From positions 3,479,501 to 3,543,500 of the forward strand of contig JAVTVJ010000069.1 of NCBI GenBank assembly GCA_034509425.1: a stretch of DNA of 64,000 nucleotides, given 5' to 3'. How positions within the stretch are numbered: position 1 is the stretch's first letter; each line of letters begins with the position of its first letter. Under the pieces are notes generated by a model. The model saw nothing but the letters and a program-made list of their open reading frames with translations, did not search any database and was not told the DNA's origin. Source of the stretch: Eopsaltria australis (lineage: Eukaryota; Chordata; Aves; Passeriformes; Petroicidae). Both the position numbers and the translations under genes were made by a program. Positions 1 through 12,100 of the stretch are shown here, one piece after another.

Positions 1-182
1 GGGTCATAAAATCTCTCCAAGAGCTGAATGGATGTGCTTTTGCCACAGCCACTGCTTCCTACTAAGGCCAGAGTTTGTCCTTTGTTAACCTTCACGTTGA
101 GTCCTTGCAAAACCTGAACTTCTGGCCTTGTTGGATATACAAAATGGATGTTTCTGAATTCAATGTTGCCTTCAAAATGGCT
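1..182 (-). CDS. ABCB1: ABCB1-like exon 26, partial: residues 1068-1127, NBD2 Walker A
   Basis: Encodes [17 protein letters not shown] (A-loop Y1083), [18 protein letters not shown], Walker [10 protein letters not shown] at 1109-1117, and QLLERFYDP. The window ends inside the exon, so the Q-loop, signature, Walker B and H-loop of NBD2 cannot be seen. Confidence 0.97.
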
Positions 183-3100
183 CTGAAAAGCAGTAGAGAG
201 TTCACATGCTCATATTAACATTTATTAGCCTTAACTATAACAACACTTGTTAAGACTTGGTTATTTAAGTGAGAGATTCAAGAAAGTTTGGGAGGCTGTT
301 TTCAAAAGAGCTTTTGAAATTCTTTTAAATGACATATTAGACTGAGCATAGTATCACTAGGTATAGAATGATCTGCAGATGTAAGTCACTACATGCTTTT
401 GGAGAAGTTTTCTGCATCTCTTGTGTCAATTTTTCACTTCATCTTTGAAAAGAGCATCACACAATAAACTGAGGTGAAAGGGACTCTCCAGGATCAGAGT
501 CCAGCTCCTGGCCCTGAACAGCAACATTCCCATGAGTCGCACCATGTCCTTGAGAGCATTTTCCAAACACTTCTTGAGCTCTCTCAGGCTTGGTGTTGTG
601 ATCACTTCCCTGGGGAGCCTGTTCCAGCACCCAACCAGTCTCTTAAGAAAAATAGACAATATCCATATTTTCATTTCTAACACATTTAATTGAGACACTT
701 CTACTTGTGATATGAACTGTATCATTTGCTTTCCTGATCTTACCCTGCAGGTAGCACAATCTGAACAAATGTAACATACGGTCAAAATCAGAGAATAAGA
801 TAGCAGAGCTAAATTCTTCAGTAGGTTACCCACGGGCACAAAGGACAAGCTGTGTTTTGAAAAGCAGTGATAGTTGTCAATTAGCTATTCTATCCAGGTT
901 GATATTTAAGCACAAGTGGGAGAAAGGGGGCACATGCCAAGGCTATTGCCTGTCCTGCTCTTTGTGGTATGAGCCAGCCACCTGTACATGCCAGCAGCAC
1001 CACTAATACCATGCTCTCACAGCAGGTAATAACCTAATTTGATGGACTCCAAGCTTTGCTTTGCTAAGTCACAGGCATCACTGGTAGTTAAGTCCAGTCT
1101 ATACTAGAAATGTTTTCACTTAAGTTTCATTTTACTGGAGACCTTCTGCCAAGTCTTTCAATGTCTGTGCCACAGAACCCTGGTTCAAGAAAATATGCAA
1201 GTGTGCTCAGAACTTTAAAGGATGAAAATCCCATATATAAGCTTGAAGTTACAGAAAATTGGATTATGGGTTCCTGAGTAGGAGCTACCATCTAAACTTA
1301 GATAGAAAGTTAATTTTAAATTTAGATGAATCTGGATGTGCCATTGTAATCCCTCCAGAACATGTAAATTGAAAGCGTTACATGCAGAAATTTGAGAAGT
1401 GCTGAGGTCGGCCTCCTTAATGATAATTGTGGTTTAGAGGTGAAGTTCTTTGGGGAATTTTGGAGTGTTTTCTGGGTTTTATTTTGTTTTTTTTTTTTTG
1501 CTTATTGTGTGTTTTCTCCCCCATCTTTAGAGCAAACCAAATTGTTCATTAAGCTTGTTTTGACTTCAAAAGAGCACATTTTTAAATGTAAAAATTTTCA
1601 CAGATGGAATAGGATGGCTTTTGGCAAAAGTGTCTGTCTGTAAAGGAACTAATCTCTCTTATTTACAAAATAATTAGAAAAATCCATTAGTATTTTATTT
1701 CTCCTATAAACTCTTACAAAGACAACAAAACCTGTATTGGAATTGACATTAGCAGTGTTTTTCTGAAGCCATTTAAGCTGTGAGTCAGCAGAATGAAAAT
1801 GGTTTTTTTACTCACTTAGAGAAAAACTACCTTAAAGGCCATACACTTTTGTCTGAAACACAGAAATTATATGGTCCCTAAATAGGTCAGTACTACTATT
1901 TACACAGTGTCCGTCTTTTGATAGAACCACAGAATGGTTTGGATTGGGTGGGGCCTTAAAGAAAACCTAGTTTCAACGCCCCCTGCCATGGGAGTCCCCC
2001 TACAGGGAGACCTTTCACTAGACCAGGTTGCTCAGAGATCCATCCAACCTGGCCTTGAACACCTCCAGGGATGGGGCATCCACAACTTCTCTGGGCAGCC
2101 CATTGCACCCTCAAAGTACAGATTTTTTTTCCAGTATCTCATCTAAGTCTACTCTTTCAGTTTGAATCCATTCCCCCCTGCCCTGTCACTACATGCTCTT
2201 GTAACAAGTCCCTCTCCATCTTTCTTGTAGGCTCCCTTCAGGTCACAATTGGGTCATCCTAATTCAGCCACCTCTTTTGACACACTAAGAAATATGCAGC
2301 TGTCAATACAATTGCTGATAATAGATCATTACTAATTTAGTTTGTTACAACATTTTTTCTGTGAAAAAAGAACACTCCTTCCAAAAAAAATACACCCAAA
2401 CCCCAAAAGTCCAAAGAAACAGATCTCCAATATCCCCCCAAGCCCCCATTCAAAATGCCACCAACCCTTACCAATTTTTCACCTTGTTCACTGTAACTGT
2501 CAATGAGAGGTTTTCTGTCCAAAAGCTGAAAGATTCTTTGGGCTGACATTCGAGCTTTGCCATAGTCTGGTGCCATGGAAGCAGACTGACCAACATTCAT
2601 AGCAGCAAATATGACAGAAGAGAAGACTCTAAAAAGCAAAAGACAAAACGTGATCCATTCCAGGTAAAACAATGCATTGTTTTCCTACTGAGTAAAACAT
2701 CCCTTCAGAAGAACATTTTTTAGCATCTTTAGGTTATGATATTTCTGGAGCTCCTCACAGTCCAAGATGCCACCCAGTATTAGGAAGGTCAGCTTGTTCC
2801 CATAGCTACTTTATAGGTGAACAGTGGTATCGTATCCCTTCTCTTTTTCTTTCCCACTGCCTGAAAGGGACGTCAAAGGACAAAGATTTCTCCAGAGTAG
2901 GTGTGCTGAACTTGCTGCTCACTCTCGCTATTTCACTGCCCAGATATGCATCATTCCCCAAAGCAGCCCTTATGCCCAAGAACACTCCCAACCAGACTGA
3001 ATTCCCATGCCCCATTACTTCTGTAATTTGATAAAACTATTTGCATACATCAAAATCACTATCTGGTGGTACTGATTTTGATCTTTTTTGTGTTTTATAA

Positions 3101-6100
3101 AGTATACTCACATAAATACATTTTCAAAGTTGGTCATACAATTAGCAATGAGCCATGCTCCAAATCTGAAGACTGCTGCATTAATAAAGTACTCTGCACA
3201 CTGAGCTATTCCATAGGTAAATCCATAGAAAGGGGCTTTCCTCAGAGATTTTCTGATAAAAGAAGAGACTTTCCATAAATGACTTATAAAAGAGAAACAG
3301 CAGGGGATGTTCTTTATCTGGCTGGGGGATAGCCAGACTTCTGGAATAAAATTTTCAAGCAATCCAGCTCACCCCTAAAACCAGAACAAATCAGCCCTCA
3401 ACACACACACTCACAAACAATCCTTGCCAGATCCTAAGAGCCCCCGGCTTCATGACACAGAACTGCCCTTAGGATAGAAAGCAATGAAATCCTTGATCCT
3501 TAGTTATGTTAAATTTAATCCCGTTCCTTTGCTTTTATAGCAGGGCAGGTCACTAGAGCAGTTAGTTAAGATAAAATAAATTAATAACTACCCCATAGGA
3601 CCCATTTCATTAAGAAAACAATCAGGCTCCAGCCTGGCCTAAGAGTTGCCTGCAGCCTTCCACCAGCTCATCCCATCTGAGCAGAGACCTCTCATCCCAG
3701 TTCAGAGCAGGGACACATTGTTGGGTATCCCCACAGGGATTCAGACTAGGCTGCTATTTCTCAATCTATCCCTCTGAAAAGGTTTCATTTTGTATAATTG
3801 AACACACACCGAATAAGAATCTGGTGAACACTCTGTCTTCATTGTTTAAGATGCTCTCTGAGGAAAAGGAAATCTCCTTTCTAGTCTGAACTGTAAATCA
3901 GACTTGTGACAGTCCAGGCAAGCATCCTGCCCAAATCTAGGCTCTTAGCAGTTCACCAGATACTGAATTTTAACACTATTTTGCCTGGGTATAGGATTGT
4001 GCGATACATTCTTTTCTATTCCTTTTTTACATTAGAAACTATTCACATTTTGGGTTATTTTATTTAAATAAATGGAGCTAGAAAAAAATCTGGTAACTGT
4101 GGCGATACAAACGCATTTCAGTGGACAAAAGTCAGTGAGATGTAATGGATCAAACAAAAGAAACACATGAAGTTCTTTTCAAAGTTTCAAAGTCGTGTGA
4201 GAGGAACTGTCAGTTCCTAACTTTAGTAGTATCAGTGCAATACACTGACATGTAGTGAACATATATCTTATAAGCAGGGAGACAAAATATTCTGTAACAC
4301 ATATGCAGAGAATGCAGTTTATAAAGTATTCCCATAATAAAAGACAAATCCTGCAAATGTTTTTTTCACTCTGCATTCAAGAACATATACTAAAATATAG
4401 AGACTATACAAATTTCAAAGCTATAGGAACAGCTATTGATATTCTTCCCAGTCTTTTGGGTATTGGTTAGGTTCCAAGAAAAGTATTTACAGTAAATCTG
4501 AAAGGTTAAAAGAAAAAAAACTCACCTATATGTAAGATCCAAACTAGCAACATATTTTTCATAAAATGCTTCTTCCCTGGTCAGTGAAGCTACAGTTCTT
4601 ATGTTTTCAACTGATTCTGTTGAAATCTAAACAAAGAGATTAAACAAATAAGAGGTAATCTCTTACAACTGCAATCTACAAGATATCTTCTGAACATCTG
4701 ATTTCTTCTCTAGCATTTATTATTTCAGATCAGAATGTGTTTGCTTAAGAGTAGGGATCAAGGTGAAGGAAAGTCCTGAGCAATAAAATTATTCATCAGC
4801 AGTGTCTTCCCTAACCCATGGGTTGTGGCCCTCAGAAATTAAACCCAGTTTAATGAAATGAGAACAAATTCCAGTCACCTAGACACAGCTTGCTCTTTTG
4901 CATGGACTACTTCTGTCTCCTGGAAGAGCACTATCATGTGAATGAAGGCAGTACCCTGAAACTCTTGAGCACATTAATGGCTTGCCTTTATGCCAGAAAA
5001 AAAAGGTATCAATATTGCAACACTTCTGGCTGCAGCAGAGCAGTGCAGAGCCACACTGCTCACCCTAGGCGCAAGGTGCACCAGTGATGTGGCTGCTTCT
5101 GCTGCAGCTGCCACTGTCCAGATATCCACTATGAAGGCTTTCAAATGCATTTTTATATTCTAATTTGTAGATGATGTGTTACCTGCATTTTCGTTTTCTT
5201 GAAGATATATAAACATTCCCCTCAACATCCTTCATTAATCTTGGAAAATTGAGCCAGCTATAATATAACTACAATGTTGTCCTTAAAAGTGATCCCACAC
5301 CAGAACTCTGTAGTTAAAATTGAAGAACTTACTCTTCCAGCCTCTTCCAAAGCTTTTTGATCTTCTGCAGCATGACCAGACATAGAGCTGGCACTCACAG
5401 CATTGGCACCAACAATATAAGGAATGCAGGCCAGGATAAGCAAAGTCAGCTGCCAGCCATATACAAATGCAATAATGATGGCAGTCACAAGGGTAAAGAC
5501 AGTCATAGTCATCAGTGCAAGTCGGCTTCCAGTTGCCTAAGAAAACCCCAGAAACCCCCCAAATATACGTCATTAGATTTTTCTTTTTGTTGCTTAAATT
5601 GCCACTTCAAATTGCTGCAGTCAAGGCCAAAGATCTGGCTGGAAAATGAAACCATGCGTGACCACGTGTGGGCATTATGCACCAACTTCTGTAACCATTC
5701 CTAGAGATTCCTCAAACCTGCCAGCATTCAGGCCTTCAAGAGGTGTTAACATAGTCTAGAGAGCTGGACATGACAGTTAATTAATGAAACGTGTCTGGGA
5801 CTTCACTCACTACCCAGAGTACAGAAAATTGTGACCACTGTGACAGGAGGGCAAGTTGGCAGTTGATGTCCAGCATTAGGCAAGAGGGCTTGGTTCTAAC
5901 AACAGACATCCACTGAGACCCACCACATTAACAGTGGTGGAAAATATTCAACCTCAGCTTCTTACACTGCTGCACTTAGGGCTGGGTTCTTAGAGAAAAG
6001 AAATCTGAATTTGGCCACCCTGCAGAAATGTTTTATCTCAGTGGGATAATGAGGAGGAAAGATTAACTCTGACTGAAGAATTCTCACCTCCTCCCAGCCT

Positions 6101-9100
6101 GTATAACCTTTTCATCAAAAACTTTTTAAAATGAGAGTTGATTAGCATCCAGTATCTGGGTGGGCTCTGATCTGCAGAAAAAGCTTCTGCAAACAGCCCT
6201 GTGGAAACAGCTCATCTTCCAGAACTTGGCATGATGGTAAAAACAAAAACCCTTGGGTGGGAAGCAAATATTCTTTCTTCTGCCAAAGGCTTTCCTGCCC
6301 TGAAAAGACTTTTCTTGTTCAATAAATTTAAAGTATTAATAATTAGACCAATGCCAAGGTGAATTGTTGCCATATGTTTTAGGGCTTGCACATAAAGATG
6401 GATTTGGAAACACACATGATGCATGGTACAGACTTACTGACAACCATCACTCCAGAGAACACAGTACCTCTGGAGACCCATTCACGGCCTTGGTTGTTTT
6501 TTGTAGTTAGGGAACTGTATGCACCCCTCCTCTTTACTGCCCTGACAGGGTGATAGGGTTCATGACCACTGTAGCAAACAAACTTTACAAGATGAAAATC
6601 ACTAAAGTTTGTAAAAGACTATTTTATCCCTGCAAGCCCACAATGAAGAAAGGCTGGAGAGAAACAAAAACCTATAGAGACTGAAAAATGTAGAGATTAA
6701 AGGATTAGTGATGTACAAATACGAAGGGGGGAAAAAAAGACGCTAGTAAACTTCCCCACAACTCCTGCAGTGATTTTTTTTTTTCCCCCCGCAAAGAGAC
6801 ACGAAGAAACAAATATTTGGCAGATTTTCAGGTTCTGCTGATGAGATGAGCAGTTTGAGGAACTGTGCAGCATTTGTCATATTCTCTTGTCAGTGTCCAG
6901 TGGCCACCTCTCCCATACCAACTTCTTGAGTAGCTCCCTTCCTTCGCCATGCCCCTCTATGGTGTTTTTATATTTTGCCGGTCTATTTCTTACAGCTCGT
7001 GAAGAACATTTTGTGGCAACTGGAAGAAGAAATCTCTTCACTGAGGTCAGTAAGGGTTTGTAACCTCTACAAATGCAACCTCTTTGTGGCACTCAAGTGA
7101 CACCCATAACAAGGTGTAAAAACCTGGGAGCCAGTGACTGTGGTCCTAGTCTTTATGCAGATTTCACTTCGCATGGTGAAACGGTTTACAGTTATTATAT
7201 ATTTAGCTTAAAGACTTCCAGGGAGGTACATGAAAGGATTTTTGATAGTTGTAAATGATGAGCTGGGAAACCATTTCCGATGAATCTGTAGCGTGCTATG
7301 TAAATGAATCTGCCAGTCTGTGGAGTAGATTTCCTACTTTGTTTTCTGAAATAATCTTAGAGTTCCTTGCCAATTGCAATTAACATTTGTAAGGAAAAAG
7401 ATGTTTTAAAAACACACATAAAAGAATCAACATACGCCTTTAACTTGGGAAGCATCTGTAGCAAGACGAGTTAGCAGAACACCAACAGCATTTTTATGGT
7501 CATCATACCATCCAATCTCCTGCAAGAGAAGATATTGATTTTTGTTTCAAAAAATTGCATGAAAATACAAAAATGGATGGCTAACTGAATATTCTTTCTC
7601 TGTAGTCAGTATTTCCAAGTAAATTAAAAGTCTGAAAAACATTCTTTTGTGGACATCTAATTGTTCATAATCAAAGTGTTACTGACTGCAACATTTTCCT
7701 GAACATGACTATTTAAAAAATTTTATTATAACTTCCAGTGACTTAAACATTCCTTGGGCCTCAAGAGGTTAACTATTCTCTTACAGATTACCTATTCCAT
7801 CAGCTATAGAATCACAGAATATCCTGAGCTGGAAGGGACCCACAAGGATTTGTATGTACAAAGGAAGCCTTTCTATTTGCAAAGGCTATGGTAGAGTTCT
7901 TTTTTCTTCCAATCACCAATTTACTGTCTTCTGGTCCCTTTCAGATGTTTCTGTGAACATACAGGTTCTCATCCACACCTCTTGCTCTCTTGATATCCCA
8001 ACGGCCTAATTCATACCTGCTGAAGTAATGCTCTGAAGGACAAAGAGCGCAGTCTCATTGTTAGCGCTTCCCCAGACTTCCCAAACATGAATCCCTGGGG
8101 GAGGAAAAAAAGTCAAGTTTTCTCATCTGATGCTGTAAACTCTGTTTATAAATCTGCACAACGAAAGCAATCACACCAAGAAGCACAACAAAAGTCAGAG
8201 CTACAAGCCCCTGTGAATATATATATCCTGGGAAAAGCATCATCCACATTCCTGAACCTGAAACTCTTTTCTGACAGAAAGGAGGCAAAATAGCAAAGAA
8301 GGCATCTATGTATTACATACTTTTTATCACAACCACCCAAGCAATGGGAGATTAAACTTTTCTGGTAAACCGTGCACACACAGCAGCACTAAAAGATAAA
8401 TCAAGCTGTCTAGTGATTGGCCTCCCTCCCCTGACTGCGACCAGAGACATTCACACACAGCAGCCATACCAATGCATTTCATGATATAGACATTAGTGGG
8501 CACAAAGTGTTTCCTGCAAGTTTTAAAGCAGTCATAAGACAACAGCAAATGACGGAACTTACTCAATGGCATGAAAAGCACCATCTGCAATGGAAAGAGT
8601 GAGTCTTGCTTTATGCTTACTTCAGCAAGAGCCACTCCTATAGTCAGTGAGAAATGTCAGTATTAACTTTGACTTTTCAGGCTAGACCCTCAACTTTGAT
8701 TTCAATCACACTGAATGGACATTGCCATCAGTGGATTATTTAAACTAAGAGCAAATATAGACATATGTCTTCAGGTAAACCTACATTAAATCTACATATC
8801 TCAGGAAGACCCTGGCACTCCTGCATATTTTTGTAAGCCCTGATTGGTGTTTTACTTCTCAGGTTGTGTTGATATGAGTTATACCTGCAGCCTGCTGGAA
8901 AGTTCAGGGCTTTTAAGATTTCAGTGTAGTGACACTTACTTGGATTATGTATGCTACTAAGATAATCACTCCAAGTATAAGAAATATTAAAGAAAGCACC
9001 ACAGTGTTTTTACTCCTTTTTTCTGGGTCTGTTTCTTGAAAAGCCTATGAAAAGAAAAAAAAACCCACAAGAATGAGTACACAGACAAGCATCTGTTACA

Positions 9101-12100
9101 TAATCCAGCCTTCATTTCAAGAAGCTTGTCTACTTTAATTTCTTTTAGCAAATATCCCAGATCCGAAAATCAGTCTGCAATCAACTTTCTGTTGAGGACT
9201 CACTAGAGAGTCCAGCTTTCCATTTAACCTACATCACACTAATTTGTTCTCCCAGATCCATCAATGTTCCTCCTTTCCTCTGCTAGTCAGCTGCAGTTCT
9301 ACCACGCTCTGCTTCTAGAGAGTCCCTCCAACAAGTTAATCCCACTCAAGAGACTTCCATGGAAAGAACTGAGTGGTTGAACACGAGGAAAGATCAGGAC
9401 TGCAACTTCCAGTTGCAAATAAAAACCCTAAACAAAACAAAACAAAACCCCCCAAAAACCCAAACAAAACCCACAAGGAAAACAAAACCAAAAAAGCCTC
9501 CCCAAAACCCCCTGAAAAACCCACCAAAAAAAGGAAGAAAAACCTCAGAAAACTTACCCCAATGATTTTCCCAAATATAACAGCAAATGCAGGATGGATT
9601 GCACCTATGACAGCAGCAGCAATCACTCCCAGCAGTACATAGAACCACTCAGGTTTGTTCAGAGCCAAGATTTTTAAGTAAGGCACAGCAGGGATATTTT
9701 CTTCCTACAAGAAAAAGTTGCAAGTTTTCCTTGGAAAGTTGCGGAACACAAAATTCCCCGGACAGTGGGTTTTCATTAGGCTTTGAGCAGTGAACTGTCT
9801 TAGTAATGTGCTGAAAGCCCTCTCTGTGCACTCAGATCAAGCAAACATGCTGGAGATTTGCTGCTTTGCTGTTTCATGTCCTAGAACATCAACCATACTG
9901 TAAGAATTTGGAGGCAAAAACCTTAATAAAAAGGCTAAGTCATGAGGGGACAAGGGCCAGGACAGCTCACTGAAAGTCAGATAGGACTGGTCATCATGAA
10001 TAGCAACTAACATTTCAATCATTATAAAGAACTAAAAGTCTCACAGTTCAGAGCACAGAAGAGATCACTCCAGTTCAGCTAAATGCCAGTGGGCTGGCAA
10101 TAGAACAATTGGGTAGAGAGGTCATTTTTCTCTTTGGCAAACTATATCCAATGAATCATTACCAAAACCAAGAACAAGGCATATGTTAGAGTCAGTTAGC
10201 CTGGCTTTGCTTTGAAACAACAAAAAAAGCTCTGTCCTGCTTTACCACTTTATTTAAGTGCCTATGCCTCCAAAGGGACATTTCAGGAAAAGCAAATAAT
10301 GAAAACATCAGAAATGAGACAAAGTATTAATCAGGATTACAAGCAAGTTGCTCTTGCTTCCTGGTTATTTTATCCCGAGTTTCAGATGCTAAATGAGGGT
10401 GGCTAAGCCTCAACTATAAAAATGGGCTGATTTTTCTGAAATAGTTATAACTGCTGGATGTTTGACTTCTTAATTTTTTCTGAATGTGATGAATATTGTA
10501 TTCTTGAGCATGAACACCCACTACTTCCTCTAAGGTCTTAAGCAGTATTAATATACAGCCAGAAAGCATCTTTTGAAGTCACATGACTTTTTATATGATA
10601 ATGGAATGGGATCCAGCTCCTTCATGCTATTTGAAATAATCATTAGATGGAAGATACATTTTGGTGATGAAGAAAACCTATAGACAAAATAATATTAAGG
10701 CTTTCACAAGTATTTTAAATATTCAGACTATTTCTTACAGATGAGACCCTAACTTCCACATATTGAGCAGAATTCATTATTTTATTTTAGAATTTATATT
10801 TTATTTCTTCAACTTCAAGGTCCTGAAATCAGGTGAAAACTCCCAAAACTAAACAAAAAATTCAAGCAACCTTAATATACCAAACAACTTTTCCAATATG
10901 TTTCATGAAAAAAATGGTGCAGTTAAAGTACTACTAAATAGAAAACAAAATCAAGTTTCTCTTGGGCTGCTCAGCCCAAGTCTGATCCAGAATGCACTAG
11001 AAATCTGTTCTTTTTGATGCTGTGAGCAAGTTTTACTCAGCTTTGATAAAATAAAATAATTTTTCTAAACCCCAAGCTTCCTATCTAAAAATAATCCAAA
11101 TCATGTGCCTTTTTTTATGCTTATTTCTTAAAATTGTAAACTGAAGTTTTAATACCAACCTCCGCCTCCTTTTCTTTCTTCTTTTTTCCAAAGGGATTTT
11201 TAGATTTACTCCTCTTGCTCTTAGATCTGCTGGATCTTCTTCGAATGCTGCCTCTCCCTGGTATCACTGATGCTTCAAAATTATCTTGAAGAGTTGGCTC
11301 TTCCACAGGATTTACATTTTCCTCATATTCCTCAGCTTCCGTGCCTTCACTATCTTCTGAAGTGCCATCATCTTGAACATCACTGCTACAACCCTAGTGA
11401 GAATTCAGGATATACAGTTACAAAGCATTTTGAGCAGTAAGAAGGAAAAGTAATTTTTTTTCTCATGAATGCTGCTGTTTCAATTGTGTAACTACAGTTC
11501 CCTATAGGCCACATGTATTTCAGTCTGCAATGGCAGAGCAGTAAACTGATTCTACTTTTTTCCCCCCTCTTTTCCTTTAAGCAGTCTATGGAATCCACCT
11601 GGAATCTAACACCTCTGTGGTTATGCCATAATTACGCAGTCTGTGCCTTTAACTCACTTATGTTTTTGACATACTGGATTGTGTAAATATGAAACACTTA
11701 TGGGCAAAACCCCCAAGAATTCCAAGCCTGTGTCTGTGCCCAGACTAGAATAACTGAGCAGCTGCCAGCTGGACAACATGCAGGAACTAGAGAGAGAAAA
11801 TTGTTCCACTCACCATTTGAGAACTTTGTGAAAGGCAGACAGTAAATAAATTTGCCCTTACCTGCTGCATCACCAGGGAATGGTAGACTCCTTTCTGCAG
11901 CATCAGTTCACTGTGTGTCCCTTGTTCAACCACAACACCTTTCTCAAACCCAGCAATGGTGTCAGCAGTCCTGATGGTAGACAGTCTGTGCGCAATCACA
12001 ATGGTGGTGCGTCCAGCCCGAGCCTTACAGGAACACACAAAACCCAGTTACAATTAAAATGTGCAAGTAAATAGCACAGATATAACACAAAGTTATTTTA

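Noticed and set aside
9359..9648. Poly-K/P/N and G/F-rich frames on both strands
   Set aside because: Low-complexity A/C tract next to exon 18.
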